From positions 100,654,278 to 100,718,277 of the forward strand of contig CP136069.1 of NCBI GenBank assembly GCA_032622095.1: 64,000 bases of DNA. Reading direction: 5' to 3'. Made by a program: the position numbers and the translations under genes. Position 1 is the stretch's first letter; each line of letters opens with the position of its first letter. Below the pieces are notes generated by a model. It was not told the origin of the DNA. It was given only the letters and a program-made list of their open reading frames with translations, and did not search any database. This DNA is from Siphonodentalium dalli. Taxonomy: Eukaryota > Mollusca > Scaphopoda > Gadilida > Siphonodentaliidae. This document shows positions 12,043-23,960 of the stretch, one piece after another.

Positions 12043-12627
12043 TTGAGTGTATTTAACTGGTGGTTTACTGAGTCTTCCAGATCGTGTTCTGTATGTAGGC
12101 CCATCAGCGGCGTTGGGAACATGATCATCATGTTCTAGTGTGGTCACCGCCTCTGGTGTATCACCCATTGGCTGTGGTTGATCTGGCTCACATACTGTTT
12201 TTGGAACGTCTCTTATCTGGACTCGGTTCCTTCGAATAGCGGATCCGTTGCGTGTGGTTAGGATGTAGGATCTGGGTTCGTCACACTGCTCTTGTATCGT
12301 AGCTGGATCCCACGCTAGAGTTTCGTGATTTTGAACAGTAACAGTTTGTCCGGGAATCAGTGGTGGTAAATCACGTGCATTCCGATCGTGGTACAGTTTC
12401 TGTGACGTCTGTCTCTGGATAAGCTGCTCTCGGGTGTCGTCGTTGGTCACATTGTTCATTTTCGATAAGACGTTAGATCGAAATTTTCTGCCGGATAGCA
12501 GTTCTGCTGGGCTTGGCAGGTTGTGGTTGATCGGTGTACAGCGAATGCTTAACATCGCCAGATCTGGATCACTTCCCGCGTCCTTCGACTTCTTCAAACC
12601 CGATTTAACTGTTCTGATCTGTCGTTC
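12043..12627 (-). pseudogene. Ty3/Gypsy polyprotein, integrase C-terminal fragment
   Basis: The minus-strand frame 12040-12816 encodes, from about residue 64, the end of a Ty3/Gypsy-type integrase. It shows the E-R-x-I-x-T-V-K helix that closes the catalytic core, the segment NLPSPAELLSGRKFRS, and the SH3-like C-terminal region with IPGQTVTVQNHETLAWDP and PRSYILTTRNG..RRNR. An acidic tail ending RTRSGRLSKPPVKY follows. Integrase inserts retrotransposon cDNA into the genome. The Zn-binding and DDE catalytic parts, RT, RNase H and gag are absent, and residues 1-63 are unrelated AT-rich sequence, so the element is 5'-truncated at about 12627. The remaining 195 codons are intact, suggesting moderate age. 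Confidence 0.85.
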
Positions 12628-12808
12628 TATAAAAGCACAATATATTACAATGACCCCATTAGCATCACTGACAACGACAGCAACAGTGATAGCGACACGA
12701 CGACATTGTTTGAATTTGTTAATTGAATTTGTTATTATTATATTGTCATTATTATGATATATCATAACATAAAAAAGTCTGATTTTAAACAATGATTCTG
12801 TTATATAT

Positions 12809-12887
12809 GGGGCCAACTTCTCTGGGGGTCGACTTCGCGTTGGGCCGTCTTCGTATGGGGCCGACTTCGCGCGGGGCCGACTTCTCC
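12809..12887. repeat. Five copies of a ~16-bp GGGGCCGACTTCGCG repeat
   Basis: Units read GGGGCCAACTTCTCTG, GGGGTCGACTTCGCGTT, GGGCCGTCTTCGTAT, GGGGCCGACTTCGCGC and GGGGCCGACTTCTCC. It is a CpG-rich island in AT-rich DNA. Confidence 0.85.
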
Positions 12888-13112
12888 AGCTGTATTCGTC
12901 CTTAATGACTTAACAGTTCTTGCAATGTTCACAGTCCGTATTGCATTACTAAATCACCGATGTTCATCCCGTGCATTTATGATGTGCGCACAAAGTCAGC
13001 ACAAACTCTTCCGCATCCATTGTTTACTTCACCTGTAATTTAGCTAGGGCTTTCCCGACATAGCCATTCTCAAATATTACGTCACAGCGCATCCTAAATC
13101 GTCCTGACTCAG

Positions 13113-13191
13113 GGTCCCAATCGTCCGAGGTCCCAAACGTCCAAGGTCCCAATCGTCCAAGGTCCCAATCGTCCAAGGTCCCAATCGTCTG
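13113..13191. repeat. Five copies of a 16-bp GGTCCCAATCGTCCAA repeat
   Basis: Nearly identical 16-bp units run in tandem; the first two carry substitutions (CGAGG, AAACG). The reading frame across them on the minus strand is a by-product. Confidence 0.9.
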
Positions 13192-13831
13192 GATACCCCT
13201 GGAAATGCAGCAAGTCTGCGAGAAATGCAGCAAGTCCATCCATTTGATTTATGATCTGTGGCAGTTTTCTAGGGACTTGCTGCAATTAGTGTAACCGCTA
13301 CTACTCTCATGTGCCAAATAATAGTGTCAGAACGATTATTAATTTTGGAGAAAATTCCCAACGATCACTGCTCTTGGGCTCCAAATAAACATGCATGCAC
13401 GTTTATTATTTTCTTGGGAAATTTCCCCCTGCACAGTGCTTATTTGGGTCTGCACGTTTATTAATTTTGAGGCTATAACAATTGAAATCAGCACAAACTC
13501 AAGATTTCTATATGATTCTGATATCAAAATGATGAGCTTATAGCTCTATGCATGTACATATTCAAGTATGACATACATGTGAACATTTAAATACCGGTAT
13601 TGAATAAAACATCACATGACACATACTACGGTACTTGACCTACAAGTACTATAGTCTATACAAATAATTTGTTTAACCACAGTTATTTTTATGTTTTGCT
13701 AAGAGTTCCCCCTGCACTATTATTTGGGTCTGCAGTCTGCACTTTAATTAACTTTCATTTCAATGGAATCCCCCCCCCTGTACTATTAAATATTAGTATT
13801 ATTTGGGCCTGCACTTTTAGTTTTATTTGGA

Positions 13832-14150
13832 CAGGTCGGGCACACATCCAAAACGGTATACAGCCCTTTTAATTCAGATTGTTTGGCTTCGGCAATCTCT
13901 TACGGCAACCCTTTATCATGACCCAGTATGCTTCAGCAAATGGCTTCGGCATTGCCGATTGCCAAAGCCAATTATGAGGGCTGGGTATACGTAGCTCGTT
14001 TTGTCTACTGTAGCCCGATTGAGCTACGTTTTATCGATTATCGCCATACCACGAAAAAAGCGCATTTCAAATTTTCGTTCATTAGTTGTGTACCACTACC
14101 ACTATCACGTCTACAAAGAAGCAAAAAAATCAACGACTCACCACGGCTTT
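13832..14150 (+). repeat. Left arm of a ~5.6-kb inverted repeat
   Basis: ACAGGTCGGGCACACATCCA, GTAGCTCGTTTTGTCTACTG, CGATTGAGCTACG and GCAAAAAAATCAACGACTCA recur in reverse complement at 19215-19450 with roughly 15% divergence by eye. The left arm is interrupted by the 123-bp MITE at 13861-13983, which the right arm lacks. Confidence 0.75.
13861..13983. mobile_element. 123-bp MITE with CAGCCCT termini and 6-bp TSD
   Basis: It begins CAGCCCTTTT and ends ATGAGGGCTG (inverse CAGCCCT/AGGGCTG), flanked by perfect GGTATA duplications at 13855-13860 and 13984-13989. The other arm of the surrounding inverted repeat (near 19425) holds the uninterrupted site, so the boundaries are confirmed by an empty allele-like copy. 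Inside is a second inverted pair, TTGGCTTCGGCAAT and ATTGCCAAAGCCAA. Confidence 0.85.
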
Positions 14151-15687
14151 AATACCTTTTGAGCGATTCAAAATCAATTTGTTTTGGTCAATTTACCATG
14201 AAAAACGATAAGAAATGATCATTAAAATCTCTTGATCAAAATGTAAATCTTCATCAAATCTGGGGTAGTTCCGGTCGCAATTGTGTTCGCAAATATCCGT
14301 GTGCAGGCGATAATCTGATTGATTGCATTTAGCCGGGGATTAATGGTACGTTCTTAATGGGATTTCAGTGTAACATCTATCTGTTGGAATGTACGGAACG
14401 ACAAATGGACAACCATATCTGTATAACTAATGTTACACAACGTGCTTCCAAATTTCAAAGAAGAGTTGTGAATCGTGTTTCCGTAGTTGCCAAGGTTCTC
14501 TGAATGGCGGTCGCCAAATATTTAACAAATAGTCGTCTCCGAGTGAAGCTGTTCGCTTTATCCAATCAGGTAAGCCACATAAACCGGACGTTCTTGCAGG
14601 CCTCAGCTCACAAGGCGACTCGGGCGAGATTGTCGCATTACTGTCGCTGACTTCGCCCTGTCGTCGCTCTAAGGCGAAATCGAAGTCGCCTTCAATTTTT
14701 GGGGGGAATTTTCTAGTTTTTTTTCTGGACATGTCCGTATATAGATGAATTGTGGCGGCCATCCCAAAAAGAAACAGACGATACAGAGACAAAGACCCAA
14801 GTGTTTAAAATAAAAAAATAAAATATGACCTATTGTTTTGTGTTCATATTCAGTCGCCTTTGTTCGATCCCTTTGCGGTAATGAATGTTAATCACGAATG
14901 TTTTGACACGCTGAAAACACGATGAGATGTTCGCATCTGTGTTGTTACTGACCATCGTGAGTGTCACAAATAAATGTTTTAATTAACTATAAAGACCGCC
15001 GTGCCGCTTTTCAGATATAAAACAATTACGACATTATCAGAGTATGTACCAGGCGCTTCGGAAGTTCGTTTCGGTAACGCGTCGGACTTTTTGAAGAGAC
15101 CGCGTCGGAATTTTTGAAGAGACCGCTTCCGTAAATAAAATAATGTCAAGTTTATTGCTTTAATCGGATTATACCAGTGATGTTGGCATTAATTAAGGGA
15201 GGCCATTAATTAATAAAAGCTTTTGCAACTCCTTTGTTAGTTAGTCCTTATTGTTTATTTTAGCGGACACCCACATTACAGCCGTGACCAAATTAAACTT
15301 ATAAAGTTACATGCATCATGATTCAGACTGTACAAACGTATCTTCCAAGCTGCAGTCTAGGAAATAATACTACTTTCATTTAGTTAAAAAATTAACTACT
15401 ACTGTAACTTGATAATTGTCTTGCTTAAGTTAAATGATAGCTACACAAAACATTTCCAAAATTTTTAAATGTATAATTAAACTAATTTCAGATAAAGTCA
15501 AATTTTTTTAGTTTTATTTCTTATTTTATCTTTTTAAATTTTTTATTGTCAGATGTTATAAAATAAAGCGATATTTGAAAATTGTCAATTTTTGGTAGTC
15601 TCCCCACTTCTCCCTGAAGTCTCCCTAAATTTCCTGAAGTCTCCCTAAATTTCCTGGAGGGAGAAAAGTCCCTGTTCTGGACCCCTA
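14151..15687. other. No supported gene
   Basis: A GC-rich patch at 14600-14700 has inverted AAGGCGAC/GTCGCCTT 80 bp apart and accounts for the 119-codon minus-strand frame. At 15610-15660 the 20-mer TGAAGTCTCCCTAAATTTCC is repeated in tandem. The rest is AT-rich and unassigned. Confidence 0.4.
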
Positions 15688-16247
15688 GGCTGAGGCTAGT
15701 CCAACAAATTAGACTATTCGGATTAATACATATTTTAATATTTGGACATTTACGATTGTATTAATCCTTCTAGTCTAATAAAAGAGCTGAAAACCAAGTT
15801 TGCACAAATTTTGAAGCAGGTCAACACCAGTGACCACCGATATAACCCCTTCAAAATACCATTCTATCTGAAATTTTCTACAAATACATGAGTCTTACCT
15901 GTAGCGGAGATAGTATTCTTTGTGTTCAAACATAGATTATGATATAAAAGTTTGTCAGAATTACAGATTTGTTAGTTTAATCCCGGATTGGAAAACATAT
16001 CACCATTTTCATATACAAATAAATTATGTTAATTTCGCGTGTTTTGCCAGATTTCTGACCTATTACGCATGCGCGGGCTTTCGTTTTCGTATGTGTTCGC
16101 TAGCGTAGACGGGTTTGAATATTTCTGTCGGTTGAGTTGTTATAAAAATTATATGGATTAATAGTGACAAAAAATATGCTAGTTAGTTCAATCATGATAC
16201 TAAACATTCCAACAACAGGTATGTGTTTTTTATTTATGGTTTTATTT

Positions 16248-18883
16248 TAGTGTTGAAACGATTAGTGGTTTTGAGGAATCAACTAGTCACCAGAGGGAAT
16301 CGACTACTAATCGACTAGTCGGACCCCTTCCGAAACTTACCGTTTTGTGCTCATATACGTATATAATTTGCCGTTTGTTTTGAGTACCAGTAACAAACTT
16401 TGCATTTTCGAATGCAAAGCAAGACGTGATTTAACACTATTTGCCCTGATTATTTGGCTTAATATCACTGAAGGTTAATAGGTTATTAATTTGTCCCAGG
16501 TATATGATGTTTTATGACAATCAAATTACCATCCAGTTGATGTATGTATCTAAACGGTGGTGACAAACACCTGATCGATCGCGGAAACGCTACGGATTAC
16601 GGAGTGGAAGCGCATGCAACAATCAGAAACCGGTGCATTATTCTATATGTTTTGTGTAAAAATGTTCCTTTAAAATTTATATGGTATGGTCTACCGGCCG
16701 TACCGGTTCTTACATACAATCGAACATCGTTGTTTTCGAACTTGCCCAGTGTGATTGTCACCGATTGACTTCACAAACGGGCGTACATGAAGAAATGCAA
16801 GATATTTTGAGAAACGAACTTTTTCTCCGACAGAGTCAAACAACAGAACTTTACAAAATAAATGTTATAACAGCTGTAGTGCGTACAAGCCTTTTATGCT
16901 CGCAGATGTCATGTACATATATCGGACACGGAATGTGGTAAAGTTCCCTGTATATAAATCAGGGTTGGCTGATTTAAATCAAGCGATTTAAATCATTGAT
17001 TTAAATCAATTTTTTTTAAATGATTGCATAATGCAATATCTAACAAGGTTTTTTGTTAACTATAACATGATTATGATTAAACAACATACAAAATTGGATA
17101 AAAGATATGAAAATGTGCAGTAATTGTCAACCCTATAGAAACAGGCATACTGCATGGTACCGTGATTGTTGCTCCAGCAACGGCCTGTTCCGCTTATTTG
17201 TAACTACAATCAGATTCAGCACTCCTCATTACACTATTAAATTTCCTTTCCTTTTCTGATTGCCATACATGTAAATGCCAACCGAGTAATTCTACCATAT
17301 ACTCTGCCATCTAAACTACTCTAGTTGTCTAATGTCCATACTTGATACATGTATATGGTGTGATTACATGTATGTCCTCAAGTCACCGAGGAGCAAAGGT
17401 GATTGAAAATATATTCAGTTCTCAACTAAAATTTACTAAATTTAGTAGTAAATCTTTAAGCACAGGTCTACCTATCCAGATATCACAACATTGGAACTCA
17501 CATGGACCTAGTGTATGCACAATTAAAGTACATGGTTGCTATATCTGTACTGCCATGATATTTGTGCTTGATACATGTAGTTACACAAAAAATAATAAAT
17601 AATAATAGAATTTTTATTAATCCAGCCTTGGATATATTAAGCAACACCTGTTAGAACCTTCATTTATCAAAGACATTGCACAATTGCATATTTTCATAAC
17701 AATTAGAAAAAAAATCAAAAAAATCGATTTAAATCAAATAAATCTGATTTAAATCAAATATTTAAAAAAATCAAAAAAATCACCAACCCTGAAGTCTATA
17801 TATAGAGTCCGCATATATTAAAAATGGGCCATGCATTGCGTACATAATGTTGTTCCTTGCATTCATTGCAAGGTCATGATATGACATAGCTTAATCACGG
17901 ACAGTCATTTTCCCGCCAAAACGCACGTGTTTTCACTGTTTGATTTGATCGCGTACATAATTGTCTCTCGTGCATGGTACATTGTAAATATATATACAAT
18001 ATATACAATTTTACTCGCGAGTCCCCAAATACACAATCGATCGTGTCAGTTTCAAAAATAAAACTGCGCAGACCGGCGATGTTAATAGTACATTTCAATG
18101 CAATGTCATAAGTTCTATATTTAGCCCGATTCCAGGAATTTGCGTCAGCCAGATTACGTTTCTGGGAGCAGCTTTGTCACCGCCCTATTCCGTGAAGGAT
18201 TTAAGTTTGAGGTGCTAAAATACATTGTAATTTTTCACAAACACAGCCCATAAACGACGTGGGATTTCCGAAGTGACTCGCCAGTTTAGTTCGAAATACG
18301 CGACGCTATTCGATGCATAGCATGGCCGACCGCGGGTTGGCTCTATATTTATATCTATAATACAATATATCTAGAACGTGCGATCGTATACGCTCACCCA
18401 TGCGTCAGTTGATGCATGTGGTGGTTGTAAAAAATATCACACAATTTTACAAATAAACTTTAAAGGTATACTGACATAGTGCTTCAATAAACTATAATAT
18501 ATTGGACTTGTTATTAAACTTAAAACTTAATAATGTCACCTCGCAACTAACTTGATTGAAGTTGAGTCCTGCACACCTGCAAACACGTTGACCAGTTATC
18601 ACTTCCGTCACGCCGAAATAGACACGGTTGCGATAGGCGCTGATTCTTTGAAGTTGATTATCAAAACCGGCCGTCTCAACTTCAAAGAATAAGCCGCCGC
18701 GGCGCCGACAAATACATTGATTCATTGGGTTTCGCGCTCGTGCATGACCACCAAGTACTGAAAGCAGTTATCGCATCAAAGGGACAACAAAGAAGGCTTT
18801 AACAAGCTAATTGTGATTGTGTATAATCGACTAATTTAATAATCGCGTCGATTTCGATTAGTCAATTAATCGTTTCAACACTA
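16248..18883. mobile_element. hAT element with perfect 8-bp TSD, non-autonomous
   Basis: It is bounded by TAGTGTTGAAACGATTAG (16248) and ATTAATCGTTTCAACACTA (ending 18883), with TTTTATTT repeated exactly at 16240-16247 and 18884-18891. An 8-bp TSD and a [TC]AGTGTTGAAACGATTA terminus are typical of hAT transposons. Subterminal CGACTAGTC/CTAATCGA motifs repeat near both ends. I see no BED zinc finger or hAT dimerisation domain in any frame; the 74- and 86-codon frames at 16544-16941 are unrecognised. A second hAT-type element sits inside at 16960-17791. Confidence 0.9.
16960..17791. mobile_element. Nested hAT-type element with GATTTAAATC subterminal motifs
   Basis: The ends are CAGGGTTGG (16960-16968) and CCAACCCTG (17783-17791). 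Next to the left end are three copies of the palindrome GATTTAAATC, and next to the right end at least two more plus AAAAAAATC runs. I could not find a clean 8-bp duplication (ATATAAAT on the left, AAGTCTAT on the right), so it is old or its target site was altered. No coding potential is recognised. Confidence 0.75.
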
Positions 18884-19214
18884 TTTTATTTGTGTCATTG
18901 GACGTGAACAGTGTAGGTTAAAGGGGCATGCCCTTTGCCACATAAAAAATGTGGCTTCGTAGCGTTCAAATTTTTCACGTGTTCCATTAGACTGAAGGAT
19001 TAAAAGGTCCATAAATGTCCAAATATTAAAATTCCTATTAATCCAAAAGTCTAATTTGTTGGACTAGGCTGAGGCCTGCGTTCGTGACCTTCAAAAATAA
19101 ATATCCTGCAAAAACAAATGGATTGTTCCCTACTTTTTATGGCAAAATCTGATATTTTCTGGAAAGTCACTACCAAACGCTAACAGGTCTTAATTAAAAC
19201 ATCGTTAATTGCGC

Positions 19215-19450
19215 CTAAGGCTAAGCCGTGGCGAGTCGTTGAGTTTTTTGCTTCTTTGCAGACGCAATGCCAATAGTCGTACACAACTAATAGTAATAAA
19301 CGAAAATTCAAAATGAGCTTTTCTCGTGGTATGACGATAATCGATGGAGGTATGTAAATCACATTAAAATCGTAGCTCAATCGAGCTACAGACGAGTACA
19401 GTAGACAAAACGAGCTACATAGACCGTTTTGGATGTGTGCCCGACCTGTT
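19215..19450 (-). repeat. Right arm of the 13.8-19.45 kb inverted repeat
   Basis: It is the reverse complement of the arm at 13832-14150 without the MITE. CGTAGCTCAATCGAGCTACA and CCGTTTTGGATGTGTGCCCG mark it. Confidence 0.75.
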
Positions 19451-19876
19451 GCTGTTGGACCCCGAGAGTATTAATACTATTATTTGGAATTGAGACATAG
19501 AGTGAAATTGCCATAACTATTATTAATTTCAGCCTAAAATCCCCACACATCACTATTATTAGGCCATCACGATTATTGGGCACCTGTGAGTAAAGACTAA
19601 CCTGCCGAACAGCTGCTGGAAGTTTCGGCCAAACGTGATTTTGGCGGATGTGACTTTCCACGTCGACACTCATATTCAAAAATAAAATAAACCCAACGAT
19701 TTGAAATGATGTTCTTTATGACATAATGAATTCGTTAAAACTAGTTTTAAAGCCACCTGAATAAAACTGTGCATATAACATTTGATATCGAACGACAGTT
19801 AGGATGGTGTTGATGAAGGTGTTGACGTTGATGAAGGCGGAAGTCATCACCGGAAACGGATTTTAGGCCCAAACGG
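19451..19876. other. No supported gene
   Basis: The 97- and 98-codon minus-strand frames here have no recognised content. The 98-codon one overlaps the reverse transcriptase remnant on the opposite strand. Confidence 0.4.
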
Positions 19877-19929
19877 TAAGCGTCAGAGGGACACACTAAT
19901 AGTTGTAGTCCGAGTCCGAGCCGAGGTAG

Positions 19930-20230
19930 GCAGTTGTTACCATCACTAGAAGAATGGGCGAAAACCTGGGGGATGAGATTCAATGCTGGAAAATGCTCCA
20001 TAATGTCCATGAAGAACAAGGACAAGAACAAAACATCGTTCATCTACCAGCTTGACCATCAAATTCTGCAATCAGTCAAACAAAGCAAACAGATGACCTA
20101 AAATGGTCAACGCACATATCCAAGATCACTGGAAGGGCCAATACCACCTTAGGCTTCCTACGCAGAAACTTACGAAGAGCGGACAGTAAATCCAGAGAGA
20201 CCGCATATATATAGATCAGCCATGGTAAGA
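19930..20230 (+). pseudogene. Non-LTR reverse transcriptase remnant, part 1
   Basis: The translation shows hallmarks of the region just after the RT palm/thumb in jockey/CR1-like non-LTR elements: LEEWAKTWGMRFNAGKC, then DLKWSTHISKITGRA, then LGFLRRNLRRADS. A frameshift and a small deletion separate the second from the first, and an in-frame TAG with a +1 shift occurs at about 20213. The last codons, ATG GTA AGA (20222-20230), would continue directly at ACA TCA CTC GAA TAT GGA (26673 onward). Such RTs copy the element RNA at a nicked target site. The catalytic palm is missing, so this is a 5'-truncated, dead copy. Confidence 0.8.
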
Positions 20231-20621
20231 GAGCCATTCTCAGATAACAGGGACCAATACGGGTTTTACCTGTCGCACACCACTTTCAACATAAAAACTA
20301 CCATATTCGTGTTCAAAAATGTTCCTCTCCGGTTGAAACGAACCAGTTGTGATTTATTTTAAACAATGTGGATAAAACGCCATGATAATTTTGACACCCT
20401 GTAGCGATATATGTATACCCCATATCCAACCAAAAGAGCCTGTCGCAAGCTCGGTTGGAATAATTTATTTTATCCTACAACTCATAAAAATGGCTACATT
20501 GGACTTGTATTGGGTTTGTCGACGTATCTGTAGTCGTGACAATGTTAGAACGTAGTTGGTGGCATAAATTTATCAGGAACGGTATATTTTACACCACGAT
20601 ATGTTGTTGTCGCAAATCGTC

Positions 20622-21012
20622 GCGACAGATACGTTACCAAGTCAAAAGTTGCGCCTTGTCAATAAGTAAAATGTGTATCAGGTTTGCAAGTTGTGTCCAT
20701 ACATCCGTCCCATGGATGTCTTTGAGTATGTAATATCGAAAACTTGCTCGACAATTTGTGCAAGAAATGCTAGCGATACATAGCCTCGGCCCACGGAGTG
20801 GTACGTTACTTTTCGACAGATACGTTACCAACATTTAGTGCCATATCTCAATAAACGTCTTAAACCTTGCCGATTGGTATTTTCTATCATATAACAGGTT
20901 CGGGTGGGATCATTTAACAATATAGTTTGGAAGCTTTTAGTATTCACCAATAGCCACAGCTGCTAAAAACGTTTCGATTCGACAGATACGTTACCGCGAC
21001 AGATACGTTACC
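20622..21012 (+). repeat. Left cluster of GCGACAGATACGTTACC motifs
   Basis: Copies are at 20622-20638, 20814-20829, 20980-20995 and 20996-21012; the last two abut. A degenerate reverse copy lies at about 20516-20532. Counterparts at the right end are at 26083-26099 (direct) and 26461-26477 (reverse). Subterminal arrays of one motif in DNA transposons are often transposase-binding sites; that role is inference. Confidence 0.85.
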
Positions 21013-22494
21013 GATTATGCAATCGTGTTCGTAAGCTGAAGAAAACATCAATATGACTGTTAGGATTGTTTTAATTGACACAGTTAAATGTTCTATTGTT
21101 ATTATTATAGGTCCTTAGGGTATATAATGCCACAGAAATATACAATTAGGCCTACGTGGTCTTTAAAAATTGCGTAGGCCCTGAGGGGGGGGGGGGTTGC
21201 GGGGGTGGGGTCGGACAAAAATTTGCAGACACTTGTTCGTAGGCCCAATAGAGTTAGTGGAGTAGATTAAGTCAAATTTTCAAGGCAATTGTTCAAATTG
21301 TGACTAAAGCATGAAACTTTGCACACATGTATATATTCACATACTTATTTATATTAGATATGGGGCCACGCTGAAATTTCACTTTAACCCCCCTTTTAAT
21401 GGGTTTTCCTTATTTAAAGAGCGTTTCGTGATTATATAATTTATTAAATGTCGCAATTAATCTTACCATGAAATATGCGATTTAAAATTAGGCATATTCA
21501 GTAAGTATGACTCTGACAGATATAATGCCAAATTTTTAGGGTAAAATTGGAACTCCCCGTCCAAGATGGCCATCAAAATGGCAGCTGAAAGAGTAAATTT
21601 GACGTTTTTTCACTAAATATCTTCTAGATCAGGTTTTGCTTTATGGAACTGGTTCGGAAATGTGACTTTATTTGGTATTGTGTGTGTTAAGTTATCATTA
21701 GAGCAATGAAATATACCATTCGTGTGATCCTAGTCCCTTCCAATCCCCCAATAATTCGATTATAGAGAACTCGGTATGAAATTTCACGAAAAATCACCGT
21801 TAGGATTCTGGTCATATTTTAACAAGAAATTGACAGAACTGTGCGAACTAAGCGAGGCATACAATTACTTATGAATATTTGAACTCAATGGAACAAAAAT
21901 TGTCACTTTGTCTGAAAATGGCTGCCAAAATGGCAGCCAAAACCTGGAAAATGGTAAATATTTCCCCATCATGCCATGTAATCGCTTACAAGTCGTGATT
22001 GGCGAATACAATTGGCTATGCTGTCTTATGTTAACATTTCTGATGCACATTGGTTAAGTGTTACTAATGTAACCACTGACATTACGAGAATTATTGTGTT
22101 TTTTTTATCACAAGTTTGACACAATCGATATCGGCAAAAAATTACTATTCTGGCTTGGACATTTATTCAAGTAAATGGAACTATCTTTGGTATAAAAGAT
22201 GTTTATTGTTCTTGATATGTCTTAATAAATGCGTCACACTAATGTGTTTTTATACACAATTACTCAAGATGGCTTCCAAAATGGCAACCACATTTGATAA
22301 AAAAAAGTATTTTTTACATATATCCAGAGCAGTATTCTCTGTTCCAAAGAGTTAGCCAAAAAATTGTAACACTTAGTGATTAACCATGTTTCTTAATCTA
22401 CTGACTACTACATGTTTCATTCTCGTTGTCCCTGTACCTTCTGGGGCATGACAAATTCATTTTAAATGATGCACTGTAATATGGAATTTTGCTA

Positions 22495-23960
22495 CTATAT
22501 AGGTATACAAGGGGTGACTGTATGGTCATGTGTGAGGTGAATAGCTATACAAGGATTATTTGTATGGTTATTGAAGTGGTTTATGTATATACTGATAGTA
22601 GCAGTATGTTCATCTGTGTGTTGTTTATGTATATATAGAGTGACTGTATGGTCATGTGTGGGATATACACGGGATATACATGAGTGACTATTGTCAAGGA
22701 AGGGTGTATATTTATACATATGATGGCTGTATGATCACGTGTGGGACTGTAGGTGTATGAATAAATAGGCAGTGATTTTATATATGCTTATGTGTAATGT
22801 GTATAGGTGTACATGGAATGACAGTACGGTAATGATTGTTGAAGTGTATATGCATACCTGGAGTATACATGGAGTGTCCTTGTGGTCATGGTTGTATATG
22901 TGATGTATAATCATCTCTGCCGTGGCTGTATTATCATTGGTGGATGTATATGTATACAGAGAATAGCTGTATGATCATGAATGGGGTGATTGAGTATACA
23001 TCGAGTGGCTGAATTGTCATTTGTCATGGGCGATGTATATATGTAAATCTGGAGTGTACGAATGGTCGTGCGTGATATTGGTATATTCATTGGTGAGGTG
23101 TATATGTATACATGGATTGACCTTATGGTCATGAGTGGGGTGTATATGTATATCTTGAGTGGGTATATGGTCATGGTGTGGAGAAAATGTATACAGGAGT
23201 GACTGTATGGCCAATGGTGAGGTACTATGCGCGGTATTGCTATATCTAGAAGGTATGTAGGGTCAATGGTGAGGTGTCGATGTATACCTGGAGTGATTCT
23301 ATGATATGCATTGGTGGGGTGTGTGTGTGTACATTGTATATATTTATTGGCTATATGGGTGTGGTCAATATGTACACAGGGAGTGATCGTATGGCCAATG
23401 GTGAGGTGAAGTTGGTAAACATGGAGTGATTGTATGACCACAAATGTTGTGCATGGGTATGCTACGAGTGCTGAATTGTCTTGAGTGGGGAGTATATTCA
23501 AGCCTGGAGTGTGTGAATGGCCATGTGTGCGGGGCATTTGTATATATACAAGGGCTGTATGACCATTGGCGATGTGTATATGCATACCGGGAGTTACTCT
23601 ATGGTTATGGTTGCAGTGTATATGTATATCTTGAGTGGATATATGGCCATAAATATGGCAAATATATATACAGGGAGTTATTGTATAGCCAATGATGAGG
23701 TGAATATGTATACAAGTGATTGTATGATCACGATTGAACGACTGTATAGTCATGAGTGAAGTGTAGGAGTATATCTGGTGTACCTGAATGGTTGACTCAT
23801 GGCTGTATAGTCATGTGTGTGGTTTACGGGTAAACCCAAGTGTCCTTGTATGGTCGTGGGTGAGGTGTGTGTGTATAAAGCGAGTGGCTGCATGGTCATT
23901 TGTGTGGTGTTTATGTATATATAACATGATTGTATGGTCAGGGGAGAGTAGTGCAGTTGG
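22495..23960. repeat. Degenerate minisatellite, ~55-60-bp unit
   Basis: The motif GAGTGACTGTATGGTCATG followed by TGTGAGGTGTATATGTATAC recurs about 25 times with heavy variation. The 280-codon His/Thr/Ile-rich minus-strand frame (22911-23753) and its plus-strand counterparts are its translations and are not a protein gene. Confidence 0.85.

Larger units (their letters stand above)
12628..13831. other. Unassigned sequence carrying two short tandem repeats
   Basis: Apart from the two arrays at 12809-12887 and 13113-13191, I see nothing gene-like. The region 13690-13830 (ATTATTTGGGTCTGCA motifs) is repetitive at low identity and may be part of the inverted arm that follows. Confidence 0.4.
15697..19066. 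mobile_element. MULE-like TIR element with 9-bp TSD, interrupted by a hAT element
   Basis: It is bounded by TAGTCCAACAAATTAGAC (15697) and the exact inverse ending at 19066. The flanks GGCTGAGGC at 15688-15696 and 19067-19075 are identical, a 9-bp target duplication. The inverted similarity continues for ~90 bp, and each arm is itself a near-palindrome (ATTAGACT...GGATTAATA...TATTAATCC...AGTCTAAT). Removing the nested hAT element leaves about 730 bp. A TSD of 9 bp with long TIRs fits Mutator-like elements; class assignment is inference because no transposase is present. The TSD could be read as 11 bp (TAGGCTGAGGC) if one end is asymmetric. Confidence 0.8.

Noticed and set aside
14433..14792. 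119-codon minus-strand frame
   Set aside because: It spans a GC-rich inverted repeat and shows no known domain.
16544..16941. Frames inside the hAT element as a transposase
   Set aside because: No BED finger, catalytic region or hATC dimerisation motif; they are also cut by the start of the nested element.
22911..23753. 280-codon open frame, the longest in the window
   Set aside because: It is the His/Thr/Ile-rich translation of a degenerate minisatellite and is also open on the other strand in places, so not a gene.
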